Program-made: the position numbers and the translations under genes | Origin: an uncultured Faecalibacterium sp. | GTDB lineage: Bacteria; Bacillota; Clostridia; Oscillospirales; Ruminococcaceae | Length of the DNA: 30,078 bases | Direction: 5' to 3' | Assembly: GCA_934518555.1 (NCBI GenBank) | Contig: CAKSXW010000021.1 | Coordinates: 1 to 30,078, forward strand | The notes under the pieces: model-generated | The model's database searches: none | Told to the model about the DNA's origin: nothing | What the model saw: only the letters and a program-made list of their open reading frames with translations | Shown here: positions 15,222 through 22,194 of the stretch, one piece after another | Position numbering within the stretch: the first letter of the stretch is position 1 | Layout of the letters: each line of letters starts with the position of its first letter

Positions 15222-15250
15222 ATTGTACCGTCTCTCTCCGGACAAAACAA
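15222..15250 (-). promoter_or_regulatory. Promoter of the half-length acetyltransferase gene
   Basis: TTGTTT, a 17-base spacer and TACAAT on the minus strand. The -35 overlaps the tail of the upstream terminator. The leader to the ATG is about 25 bases and includes AAGGAG. Confidence 0.5.
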
Positions 15251-15312
15251 GCCCCACCCTCCGGGCCGCCTTTGCCCTCCCCGGGGAGGCAAGGCCCTGA
15301 AAGGTGGGGCTT
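15245..15312 (-). terminator. Long double-stem terminator after the TraX gene
   Basis: AAGCCCCACC pairs with GGTGGGGCTT (15249-15258 with 15303-15312), and an inner palindromic stem (TTGCC...GGCAA around CCCCGGGG) stacks inside. On the minus strand the tail is GTTTTG. The first arm starts 4 bases past the TraX stop. Confidence 0.8.
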
Positions 15313-15315
15313 TGG

Positions 15316-16086
15316 TCAACGGTTTACAAAACTCAGCACCAGGAACAGCAGCAGCATGTGCACCGGGTAGAACCCGTAGCAGGCGTACTGGAAGGGCTTG
15401 CTGTGGTAACCCTGCCGCCCACGGTAGAGCCAGATGGGCACCAGAGCCAACAGCGACAGCCCCTGCTGGCACAGCTCAAAGTCCATGCCCAGCAGCTGCA
15501 CCGGGTACACCAGGCCTCCCAGCAGCTCCACATTCAGCCAGTACAAGGCCAGCACCTGCCCCAGCAGGCACCACCAGGTCCGCTGCCGGAAAAAGTAGAA
15601 CACAAAGATGGTCAACACGCCTACGCCGTAGTAGTCCACCATGCACAGGGTGCCCAGAGCTGCCCCAGCCAGGACCACCCCGGCCGACACCAGCACATAC
15701 GCCCAGGTCTTTTGGGTTTTGCGGGCCTTTTCCATCAGGTGGATGCCCAAAAGCCCCATCAGCAGGGTCCAGATCACATTCTGGTGCACCGGGTAGAACC
15801 AGGTGCCGCCGTACATCAGGTCAAAGGGCACCTCTGCCACCACTGCAAACAGCAGCATCCGCAGGGCGTATTTTTTAAAGTCGTGGGTGTGGAAGTAGCC
15901 CTCCACCGCCAAAAACGCAAAGATGGGATAGGCCAGCCGCCCGGCGCAGGTCAGCCATTCCTGGGCCGGCAACAGGGTGGCCCAGAGATGGTCCATCAGC
16001 ATCAGGGTCATGGCGATGAGATGGAGTGCCGCTGCGCTCAGGTCCCAGCGGACTGCGGCAGTGGGTCTGATGGAATTGGTTGACAT
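15316..16086 (-). CDS. TraX family integral membrane protein
   Basis: This encodes 256 residues with seven or eight hydrophobic helices. Family features include MTLMLMDHLWATL, GRLAYPIFAFLAVEGYFHT, VAEVPFDLMY, FYPVHQNVIWTLL and the C-terminal YGFYPVHMLLLFL. TraX is named after a plasmid protein that acetylates pilin, but chromosomal Firmicute members occur alone, and the family resembles membrane acyltransferases. There is no pilin or transfer gene in this window. A GAGGT site lies eight bases before the ATG at 16086. The gene is monocistronic with its own terminator. Confidence 0.92.
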   Translation of the reverse strand: MSTNSIRPTAAVRWDLSAAALHLIAMTLMLMDHLWATLLPAQEWLTCAGRLAYPIFAFLAVEGYFHTHDFKKYALRMLLFAVVAEVPFDLMYGGTWFYPVHQNVIWTLLMGLLGIHLMEKARKTQKTWAYVLVSAGVVLAGAALGTLCMVDYYGVGVLTIFVFYFFRQRTWWCLLGQVLALYWLNVELLGGLVYPVQLLGMDFELCQQGLSLLALVPIWLYRGRQGYHSKPFQYACYGFYPVHMLLLFLVLSFVNR

Positions 16087-16157
16087 GGGATGTTACCTCG
16101 TCTTGGTCGAAATTTAGTTCCTCTGTCTGGAATACGAACGAGCCCCATCCAGAATTG

Positions 16158-16189
16158 CAGCCCCGGCAGATTTTTTGCTGCCGGGGCTG
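16158..16189. terminator. Strong 12-bp stem terminator
   Basis: CAGCCCCGGCAG (16158-16169) pairs perfectly with CTGCCGGGGCTG (16178-16189) around an 8-base T-rich loop. It lies 10 bases past the stop of the 51-residue membrane protein gene and so ends that transcript, although the minus-strand tail (CAATTCTGG) is short on T; the plus-strand tail is also T-rich further on. Confidence 0.7.
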
Positions 16190-16199
16190 TCTTGCCGCT

Positions 16200-16355
16200 T
16201 TATTTTTTCTGCTGCGTGGAGCCCAGACACAACAAGCTGGACCCCAGGCAGAACCACACCACCGCTGTGGAGTGGTCCTGGCTGTTGGCAAAGTTCAGTG
16301 CCGCTACCAGGTAAAACAGGATGGCACTGAGATAAAACAGGTTGGCTTTTTTCAT
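16200..16355 (-). CDS. 51-residue two-helix membrane protein
   Basis: The product begins MKKANLFYLSAILFYLVAAL and has a second hydrophobic segment (STAVVWFCLGSSLLCLGS), so it should form a small helical hairpin in the membrane with a QQKK tail. GGAGGT lies just before the ATG. I do not recognise a named family, though such tiny proteins are common in this group of bacteria. It is separated by about 50 bases from the 3' end of the inverted-repeat segment at 16405-16789 and is probably on the same transcript. This resembles the layout of some large structured RNAs that work with a small membrane protein (inference only). Confidence 0.7.
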   Translation of the reverse strand: MKKANLFYLSAILFYLVAALNFANSQDHSTAVVWFCLGSSLLCLGSTQQKK

Positions 16356-16404
16356 GGGACACCTCCGTTTTTTGCACAAGCATCTGCACCTTCCGCTTTG
16401 GGGC

Positions 16405-16789
16405 GACCGGCTATTCTGGATACGGCAAGAGGCCGATGCAGCTTCCACCATTTGCTCTGCCGGCAGCAGCAAGGTGCAGGCACCTTACCCCTGCCAGCGG
16501 AAAAAGGCCCATAGAGATCTATGGTGCTCTTGTATTTCAAAAGGGCCTGCTTGCCCATGGAGACGTCAGCACGGAAGCAGGGATGTGAGAAAGGGCAAAG
16601 GACGTTTTCAGCGCAAGAACGGCGGGCGATGGCCAAAGCGGCGATGGCTGCTGGTTCTCATTTCTCTTGCTGGCTCGTAAGGTGAGCCGGACCGAAAACT
16701 TCCTTGCGGAACTGTGCAGCCTTATCGTTCATCTGCACCTGAACCGATGTACGCATTCTCTTGTCTTGCCGCACCCAGAATAGCCGGTC
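16405..16789 (-). ncRNA. Candidate structured RNA (or mobile-element remnant) bounded by 26-nt inverted arms
   Basis: Arms at 16405-16430 and 16764-16789 are inverted copies that differ at two positions. On the minus strand both differences become G-U pairs, so a transcript would close with a complete 26-pair helix; on the plus strand they are A-C mismatches. Inside are local hairpins: 16724-16748 (eight pairs, one bulge), 16700-16711 (TTCC-GCAA-GGAA on the minus strand), 16672-16688 (GGCTC/GAGCC), 16509-16524 (CCATAG/CTATGG) and 16469-16488 (eight pairs). It begins 9 bases after the stop of the 212-residue protein gene and lies upstream of the 51-residue membrane protein. I compared it by memory with RNase P, tmRNA, SRP and 6S RNA and saw no match. 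No flanking target duplication is visible. It also answers what fills the 440 bases without a clear gene. Confidence 0.5.
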
Positions 16790-16797
16790 AGAGGGCC

Positions 16798-17436
16798 TTA
16801 TGCCTGGAGGCTTTCCAGGTAGGTCTCAAAGGCATCGGCAAAGCTGGCATTCACGTCAAAGGGGGCGGCGTAGTCCACCTTGGAGGTCACCAGGCACAGG
16901 TCGATGCGGTTGGAGGTCTCGTCAGCCTGCTGGTTCAGCTTGGTCAGGGCCGCACGAATGACCTTGCGGTCGTAGTTGATGGTGGTCACACGCTTTACGT
17001 CGCAGCAATAGGAGATCTGGTTGCCCTCGGCGTTGAAGCGGTAGCCGGTGCCGCCGCCGGAAAGCATCTGCTCAGAGCTCCGCAGGTCGTTCATCCGCTT
17101 AAAGGTCCGGGCCACGCTCTGCCGGGCGGTGTTCAGACTCACCTGGCTGTCCATGTCCAGGTCCAAAGCGTCCTTGGCCCGGCGGATGGCGGCAAAGAGC
17201 TTGGCCTTTTCCTCCAGCAGGTACAGCATGAATTGGGCGATCTGGGTGATCTGCTCCGAATATTCGGTCTGGGGCACATCCATCACCGTCTCGTCCTGGG
17301 CCTCGGCCATGACCTTGTGGCGCAGATAGGTGTTGGCTACCTTGGTCACGTTGGCGTCACATTCCAGGATGCCCTGGGCTTCGTCCAGCAGGGCCTGGAG
17401 TTTGTTCTGGTAGCGGAAGGCTTCTTTCAGATTCAT
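16798..17436 (-). CDS. Unrecognised helical cytosolic protein
   Basis: This encodes 212 residues with no signal or membrane segment. It is mainly helical: MNLKEAFRYQNKLQALLDEA, then a segment with ITQIAQFMLYLLEEKAKLF, a long charged helix ALDLDMDSQVSLNTARQSV, a short region with GGGTGYRFNAEGNQISYCCDV, and a C-terminal KVDYAAPFDVNASFADAF part. The mid-region GGGTGYRF...DVKRVTTINYD looks like a beta hairpin. I cannot assign a family. GAGGTGG precedes the ATG at 17436. The stop lies 9 bases before the arm of the inverted-repeat segment, and no ordinary terminator follows, so readthrough into that segment is likely. Confidence 0.75.
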   Translation of the reverse strand: MNLKEAFRYQNKLQALLDEAQGILECDANVTKVANTYLRHKVMAEAQDETVMDVPQTEYSEQITQIAQFMLYLLEEKAKLFAAIRRAKDALDLDMDSQVSLNTARQSVARTFKRMNDLRSSEQMLSGGGTGYRFNAEGNQISYCCDVKRVTTINYDRKVIRAALTKLNQQADETSNRIDLCLVTSKVDYAAPFDVNASFADAFETYLESLQA

Positions 17437-17531
17437 GGAGTTCCACCTCGTTTTCCGTTTTCTCTGGTTTCTATTGAATCATATTTTGGGGCAAAAGGCA
17501 ACGGTCTTTTTTTTGCTTTGCCTGCCACAGA

Positions 17532-17570
17532 CAAAACGCCCACCCCGGTGTTCAAAGCCGAGGTGGGCGT
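17532..17570 (-). terminator. Intrinsic terminator after the 84-residue gene
   Basis: CGCCCACC (17537-17544) pairs with GGTGGGCG (17562-17569) with a partly paired inner stem; the minus-strand tail is TTTTG. It also separates the 84-residue gene from the 212-residue gene. Confidence 0.75.
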
Positions 17571-17612
17571 CTTGCTTTTGCTGTAATACGAACTGTACGA
17601 GGATATCAGAAT

Positions 17613-17867
17613 TTAGCCGGCCACCCGATCGGTACGGCCTGCCTCCAGCATATAACGCAGGAAGCCGGTAACGTCGGCAGGGTCGGTGACGGTGATGTCA
17701 AAGCCCTTCTTGGGGGCCACGTCCATCATCCGCAGCATGGAGGATGCAGTGGCATCCTTCTTCAGGTCGCAGGTCTTGCCGTCATCCAGATGGAGCAGCA
17801 CGCTGCCACGGCTGGCAGAGACCTGATGCATGAAACGATCTTTATCAAAATATTCGATGCGAAGCAT
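17613..17867 (-). CDS. Unrecognised 84-residue protein
   Basis: The product begins MLRIEYFDKDRFMHQVSAS and continues with a beta-like GSVLLHLDDGKTCDLK, a helix TASSMLRMMDVAPKK and a second strand-helix unit ending VTGFLRYMLEAG. It is small, soluble and mixed alpha/beta, in size and topology a little like HPr, but I see no phospho-His motif and do not assign it. GGAGGGG lies before the ATG at 17867; the longer open frame upstream crosses the divergent control region and is not credible. The gene is divergent from the AraC-type regulator. Confidence 0.7.
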   Translation of the reverse strand: MLRIEYFDKDRFMHQVSASRGSVLLHLDDGKTCDLKKDATASSMLRMMDVAPKKGFDITVTDPADVTGFLRYMLEAGRTDRVAG

Positions 17868-17988
17868 AAAAACCCCTCCTGTAAAAATGGTATATGTTAC
17901 ACGGGCCGCCCTGCATCCCTGCCGCCGGGCCAGGCCCGGCACAGGAAAAAAGCGGCGGAAAATAGCGGTGTTCCCCGGCGGCTGGGGC

Positions 17989-18017
17989 TTGTGTTCCCCG
18001 GGCTCCGGTGCTATACT
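17989..18017 (+). promoter_or_regulatory. Promoter of the AraC-type regulator
   Basis: TTGTGT, a 17-base spacer and TATACT (18012-18017), with TG at 18009-18010 making it an extended -10 promoter. The leader is about 125 bases long. The bases between here and the divergent 84-residue gene contain a GCCGGGCC-type palindrome near 17925-17940. Confidence 0.5.
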
Positions 18018-18147
18018 GAGCTTAGAAGCTCTGGTAGAATAATACCACAAAGCCACCGCTGATAATAGAAGAAAACCGCATATTTCGTACAACAAAACCG
18101 TCACGGTCGAAAAACAATCACTGCATTGCGGAAAGGAACTGGTGAAT

Positions 18148-19080
18148 ATGGCATATCTAGCCAACGGTGCATCTTTCTCCCGGGGCCGGGTGGGTCTGAC
18201 CAGTGCCGCCCAGGTAGTGGCGGATGCTGATGGACGGGAGCAGACCCAGCATGGCACCCCCTTGTTCCCCATTGCCTGCTACGCCGAGGACCTGGCCCTT
18301 TACTCGGTGGCCTGGCACTGGCACGAGGAATTTGAGTTTATCCTGGCGGCCCTGGGGCCCATCCATGTGGACGTGAACAAGACCCACCTGACCCTGCAGA
18401 CCGGCCAGGGGGTGTTCGTCAACTCCGGTGCCCTCCACGCCGTGGAGCCCTCTGAGGGCCGGGCCATGCTCCACTCCGGGGTGTTCCAGCCCCGGCTGGT
18501 AGGCGGCATGGACACCATCTTTTGGCAAAAGCTGGTGCGTCCCCTGCTGCAGCCCGGGGCTCCCCCCTTCTTTTTGCTGGATGAGGCGGTGCCCTGGCAG
18601 CGGCAGGTGCTGGTGTACCTGCGAGAGGCCTGGAAGGGGGTAGCCGACGAGCCCTTTGATTACGAGAACTGGGTGCGGTACCACTTGACCTCTGCCCTGC
18701 GGCTGCTGAGCATCCAGTGCGTCGGCGGCAAGGTCCAGGTATCGGAGCAGGAGCAGATCGCCTCCGAGCGGATGAAGCAGATGCTCCGGTATGTGGAGGA
18801 GCACTACGCCGAGGAGCTGACGGTGGCAAAGATCGCCGACTGCGTAGCCCTCAGCGAAAGTGCCTGCCTCCGCAGTTTCCGGCAGTTTCTGGGCATCACC
18901 CCCATCCAGTACGTCAAGCAGTTCCGGGTGGAAAAAGCCGCCGAGCTGCTCCGCACCACCCGGCTCAAAACCGGGGAGATCGGGCTGGAATGCGGCTTTT
19001 CCGACGGCAGCTACTTTATCAAGACCTTCCGGGAGATCAAGCACTGCACCCCCCGGGAGTACCGCATCCGGTTTTGCTGA
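18148..19080 (+). CDS. AraC-family transcriptional regulator
   Basis: This encodes 310 residues. The N-terminal half contains a cupin-like ligand-binding domain (WHWHEEFEFILAALGPIHV, GQGVFVNSGALHAVEP). The C-terminal 100 residues hold the double helix-turn-helix: LTVAKIADCVALSESACLRSF and TGEIGLECGFSDGSYFIKTF, ending TPREYRIRF. Regulators of this layout often control sugar or glycan genes in response to a small ligand. An AAAGGA site lies ten bases before the ATG at 18148; a GTG two codons earlier is too close to it. No target operon is adjacent, since the divergent gene encodes an 84-residue unknown. Confidence 0.93.
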   Translation: MAYLANGASFSRGRVGLTSAAQVVADADGREQTQHGTPLFPIACYAEDLALYSVAWHWHEEFEFILAALGPIHVDVNKTHLTLQTGQGVFVNSGALHAVEPSEGRAMLHSGVFQPRLVGGMDTIFWQKLVRPLLQPGAPPFFLLDEAVPWQRQVLVYLREAWKGVADEPFDYENWVRYHLTSALRLLSIQCVGGKVQVSEQEQIASERMKQMLRYVEEHYAEELTVAKIADCVALSESACLRSFRQFLGITPIQYVKQFRVEKAAELLRTTRLKTGEIGLECGFSDGSYFIKTFREIKHCTPREYRIRFC

Positions 19081-19091
19081 TCCCCCCACGC

Positions 19092-19137
19092 AAAAAGCCC
19101 CCTGGGAGCGTTTTACGCTCCCAAGGGGCTTAGGCTT
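19092..19137. terminator. Bidirectional terminator between AraC-type gene and sfsA
   Basis: A 16-base stem (19095-19110 with 19116-19131) with one mismatch and a TTTTA loop. The plus-strand tail is AGGCTTTTA and the minus-strand tail is TTTGCG. Confidence 0.85.
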
Positions 19138-19143
19138 TTATGG

Positions 19144-19809
19144 TCATCCCTGCCGCTGTTCTGTGATCTCCAGCGTATCTCTGCCCACACGACAGAGCAG
19201 AAACAGCACCTGCACCCCTGCCGCCTTTGCCTGGGCCAGGGCGGTGCCAAACTCCGGCTGGGTGTCCACATTGGGGCGCACCTGAGTGACCCCCTCCATC
19301 TGGACCACAAAGGCCACGGTGCACTGGTACCCGGCCTGCTGGGCCAAGGTCAGCTCGTGGAGGTGCTTTACCCCTCGCTCTGTAGGGGCATCGGGAAAAT
19401 AGCCGATGCCGTCCACTTCCAGGGTGCAGCCTTTTACCTCCAGCAGATACTTCTGGTCTCCCTTTTCCATATAAAAGTCGATGCGGGATTTTCCGTAGGG
19501 ATACTCCGGCCTTACAAGGTCGTAGCCCTGGGCCGCCAGCCACTCTGCCACCACCTTGTTGGGGGCCTGGCTGTCCATATTCACCCAGCCCAGCCCCTGT
19601 TTGTACACCGCCACCAGGTCGTATTTTGTCTTGCGCTTGGGGTTGTCCGACACTTCCAGCCGCACTGCCGCACCCGGCGGCAGCAGTTCCTTGCACCGCC
19701 CGGTGTTCTTTACATGGACAGTCTCCACGGTGCCGTTCACCTCCACATGGGCGATGAACCGATTGGGGCGGTCTATAAAAATGCCCTCTGCGATCTCTCT
19801 GTATTTCAA
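19144..19809 (-). CDS. sfsA: SfsA family DNA/RNA nuclease
   Basis: This encodes 221 residues, close to the usual family length. Landmarks are FIDRPNRFIAHV near the start, HVKNTGRCKELL, DLVRPEYPYGKSRIDFYME and the nuclease-like core LLEVKGCTLEVDGIGYFPDAPT, then RGVKHLHELT. SfsA was first described as a sugar-fermentation stimulation protein and was later reported to have nuclease activity; its core resembles the PD-(D/E)xK fold (Asp in RIDF, Glu-x-Lys in LEVKG). The start codon is TTG, with GGAG six bases upstream. It is the last gene of a minus-strand run that includes the polymerase and YolD. Confidence 0.93.
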   Translation of the reverse strand: MKYREIAEGIFIDRPNRFIAHVEVNGTVETVHVKNTGRCKELLPPGAAVRLEVSDNPKRKTKYDLVAVYKQGLGWVNMDSQAPNKVVAEWLAAQGYDLVRPEYPYGKSRIDFYMEKGDQKYLLEVKGCTLEVDGIGYFPDAPTERGVKHLHELTLAQQAGYQCTVAFVVQMEGVTQVRPNVDTQPEFGTALAQAKAAGVQVLFLLCRVGRDTLEITEQRQG

Positions 19810-19862
19810 AATCTCACTCCATTTTTTGCGTAACCTGGTCTTTTTGCGGCATTCCGGCAGCC

Positions 19863-20051
19863 TCAGCTGCCCATAGCCAGGAGCACCAGAACCACCACCA
19901 CCGCAATGGCGATGAAGCAGCCGCAGCCGCTGCCGTCTCCCCCACCGCCGCCACCGCCGGACGAGCCGCCGAAGTTGCGGTTGAAGGCCGTCATGTACTG
20001 GGCATAGCCTGCGGCACCCTTGCCAAAGTAGCCGTAATCACCGTTTGCCAT
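19863..20051 (-). CDS. 62-residue Gly-rich protein with C-terminal membrane anchor
   Basis: The product begins MANGDYGYFGKGAAGYAQYM and continues with TAFNRNFGG, a Gly/Ser-rich linker (GGSSGGGGGGGDGSG), a Cys pair (CGC) and a C-terminal hydrophobic helix (FIAIAVVVVLVLLAM). It is therefore probably tail-anchored with a Tyr/Gly-rich cytoplasmic head. I have seen similar short proteins in clostridia but know no function. GGAGG lies before the ATG at 20051; the open frame extends upstream without a better start. It sits between the YolD-like and sfsA genes, about 55 bases from each. Confidence 0.75.
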   Translation of the reverse strand: MANGDYGYFGKGAAGYAQYMTAFNRNFGGSSGGGGGGGDGSGCGCFIAIAVVVVLVLLAMGS

Positions 20052-20106
20052 TGCGTTTTTCCTCCCTCTGAAGTTTTCTGCTTCTTCCGAGGTCATTTTA
20101 CAAAAA

Positions 20107-20592
20107 CTACAGTCCCATAAAAGTCCCTTCCGCAATTTCTTCTCCGCTGACTTCCACCAGGTCCTCAAAGGGCACCACAGTGCCGCCGATCTGCAAGGTA
20201 CGGAACACCGGGTCCATGCGGTCCACCTTTCCGGTCAGGGTGATATAGCTGCCCACCACCGGGACCTCCGGGTGGGCGGTGTCCTCCTGGAAGTACCGCA
20301 CCGTGATGGTCATGCCCTTGGCCACCTGCGTCAGCTTATGGGACAGGGCCGACACTTCTTCCTCCGTCAGGATGCGCCTTGTCACTCGCTCGGTGCGCTG
20401 CTTTTCGGCGGCAAGCTGCTCGTCATACCCTCGCAGCGGAGAAAAGGGTGAAAAGATCTTGGCCCGGTTCTGAAGGGTCATGCGGGGGTGCTTGCGGAGG
20501 GATTCCTCGGTCTGGGGCCGCTCCCTCTCCAAAATATCCCCGTACTTCCGGGCAGTTTCCAGCCCGGCCTTGCTATTTTTGTAGTTTTCCAT
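20107..20592 (-). CDS. YolD-like protein
   Basis: This encodes 161 residues. The N-terminal part is charged and helical (KNSKAGLETARKYGDIL), followed by MTLQNRAKIFSPFSPLRGYDEQL, and the C-terminal half is a small beta barrel: VGSYITLTGKVDRMDP, RTLQIGGTVVPFEDLVEV. That pattern (tolerated YolD-type domain with an IPxxDIxxI-like end) is found beside Y-family polymerases in Firmicutes and their phages, where YolD is thought to assist the polymerase much as UmuD does. The gene starts 20 bases inside the polymerase gene end, with GGAGGT before the ATG at 20592, so the two are coupled. Confidence 0.85.
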   Translation of the reverse strand: MENYKNSKAGLETARKYGDILERERPQTEESLRKHPRMTLQNRAKIFSPFSPLRGYDEQLAAEKQRTERVTRRILTEEEVSALSHKLTQVAKGMTITVRYFQEDTAHPEVPVVGSYITLTGKVDRMDPVFRTLQIGGTVVPFEDLVEVSGEEIAEGTFMGL

Positions 20593-22090
20593 CGGGACCT
20601 CCTGCCGGGCCGCCTGCGCTGTGGCCACCGATCTGGCCATTGCGCTGGCGCATGGTGGCACCTTCCTCGTAGCTGCTGGCTTTCAGCACGGCGTTTTTGC
20701 CGTACTTGTTCTTGATGCCCAGCATGGCCTGCTGGAGCTTTTTCTCCTTTTCCAGCTTTTGGGTGTCGGTGAAAAAGTCCACCTGATACACTCCCTGGTC
20801 CGGGGTGACCTTGTTGGCGTTGAGGGTGATGCGCCGCACCGTCAGCGCCGGGTCGGTGATACGCTCAAACAGCTTTGCGCTTTCGTTGATCAGAGTGCTG
20901 CCCAGATTGGTGGGAGCATCGAACCGGACGGTGCCGTGGGCCGCCTTGGGGAGGACCCTGCCATAGCGGTCGGTCTGGGTCAGGCCACGGTAGCCCCCCT
21001 TGTCCACGTTCTCCCGGTCGTAGCCCACCTCCAGGGTGATGGATTCCGTTACCAGCTTCTTTTCCGTGAGCCGGAACATTAAAATTTCCGCCATCTCCCG
21101 GACCACGAGCTTGGCTTTTTCGTTGGGGTAGGGGCAGGTCAGCACCTGCCCTTCGCTGATGCTGTTGGTGCTGGGCTTGTAGCTTTTGATCTCGGCCAGG
21201 CCGCAGGGCTCATAGCCCCATGCGTGGTCAATGAGAATTTCCGCATCCACGCCAAAAATCTCATACAAACGATCTTCCCCCTGGAGGGAAAACCGTGCCA
21301 GGTCCCCCATGGTGTAGATGCCATGGGCTTCCAGCCGCTTGACAGTGCCGGGGCCTGTCATCCAGAAATCCGTCAGGGGGCGGTGGTTCCACAGCAGATA
21401 CCGATAAGACTGCTCATCCAGCTGGGCAATGCGGACGCCGTCCTTGTCCGGGGGGATACGCTTTGCCACGATGTCCATGGCCAGCTTTGCCAGGTAGAGG
21501 TTGGTGCCAATGCCTGCCGTGGCGGTGATGCCGGTGGTGTTCAGCACCTCCTGCACCATGGTCATGGCCAGCTCGTGGGCATCCATGTGGTAATAGGGCA
21601 GATAGCCCGTTACATCAATAAAAACTTCGTCGATGGAGTAGGGGTAGATGTCTGCCGGGGACACATATTTTAAATAGGTCTTGTAGATCTGGGTAGAAAC
21701 GTCCAGATACCGCTGCATCCGGGGCGGCGCAACGATATAGCGCAGGCCCAGGGCCGGGTCTGCCTTCAGGGCGTTGGCATCAAAGGAAGTGCTGGCAAAG
21801 TGGTACTGGCCGTCCTCTCCCCGGACTGCTCTATGCTGCCGGATGGCAGTTTGCATTCGCTGGGCGTTGACCTCCCGGACCCGCTGGACCACCTCAAAAA
21901 GCCTTGCTCTGCCGGAGATTTTATGGGCTTTCAAAGAGGGGGACACCGCCAGGCAGATGGTCTTTTCGGTGCGGTGGGGGTCCGCCACCACCAGGTTGGT
22001 GGTGAGGGGATCCAGATGGCGGTCTACGCACTCCACCGAGGCATAAAAGCTCTTCAGGTCGATGGCCAGATAGGTGCGCTGCGGTGCCAT
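20573..22090 (-). CDS. Y-family DNA polymerase (UmuC/UvrX type)
   Basis: This encodes 505 residues. Catalytic acidic residues are visible: Asp11 in AIDLKSFYASVE and Asp154-Glu155 in YSIDEVFIDV. The helix-hairpin region is GTVKRLEAHGIYTMGDLARF, and the little-finger domain with C-terminal extension follows (SISEGQVLTCPY onward). These polymerases copy across damaged template with low fidelity. The length and partner gene match the Bacillus UvrX/YqjW group. GGGAGG lies before the ATG at 22090. The end of the gene overlaps the YolD-like gene by 20 bases. A near-consensus promoter drives it, and I see no clear LexA box (CGAAC-N4-GTTCG) in the 80 bases upstream. Confidence 0.95.
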   Translation of the reverse strand: MAPQRTYLAIDLKSFYASVECVDRHLDPLTTNLVVADPHRTEKTICLAVSPSLKAHKISGRARLFEVVQRVREVNAQRMQTAIRQHRAVRGEDGQYHFASTSFDANALKADPALGLRYIVAPPRMQRYLDVSTQIYKTYLKYVSPADIYPYSIDEVFIDVTGYLPYYHMDAHELAMTMVQEVLNTTGITATAGIGTNLYLAKLAMDIVAKRIPPDKDGVRIAQLDEQSYRYLLWNHRPLTDFWMTGPGTVKRLEAHGIYTMGDLARFSLQGEDRLYEIFGVDAEILIDHAWGYEPCGLAEIKSYKPSTNSISEGQVLTCPYPNEKAKLVVREMAEILMFRLTEKKLVTESITLEVGYDRENVDKGGYRGLTQTDRYGRVLPKAAHGTVRFDAPTNLGSTLINESAKLFERITDPALTVRRITLNANKVTPDQGVYQVDFFTDTQKLEKEKKLQQAMLGIKNKYGKNAVLKASSYEEGATMRQRNGQIGGHSAGGPAGGPDGKLQK

Positions 22091-22132
22091 GGTCTCTCCC
22101 TCCCCTTTTTGCAAGATACAACTTTTTATTTT

Positions 22133-22161
22133 ATTATAATAAATCTTTACGCTGTTTTCAA
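22133..22161 (-). promoter_or_regulatory. Near-consensus promoter of the polymerase operon
   Basis: TTGAAA (22156-22161), a 17-base spacer and TATAAT (22133-22138) on the minus strand, in an A/T-rich stretch. It should be strong unless repressed. Confidence 0.8.
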
Positions 22162-22194
22162 GAGGGAGCGGCGATATTTGCCGGGGCCCGGACA

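Noticed and set aside
16352..16636. Minus-strand frame of up to 94 codons across the left arm of the inverted-repeat segment, ending in an ATGA overlap with the small membrane protein
   Set aside because: No ribosome binding site, low-complexity Cys/Arg composition, and it crosses the predicted closing helix; the overlap is probably chance.
16405..16789. Known RNA classes (RNase P, tmRNA, SRP RNA, 6S RNA, group II intron) as explanation of the inverted-repeat segment
   Set aside because: The conserved cores I know for these RNAs, such as GAGGAAAGTCC of RNase P, the tRNA-like end of tmRNA or intron domain V, were not found on either strand.
16400..16795. Fresh transposon or MITE insertion
   Set aside because: No matching short direct repeat was seen outside the two arms. 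The idea is kept only as an alternative for an old, decayed element.
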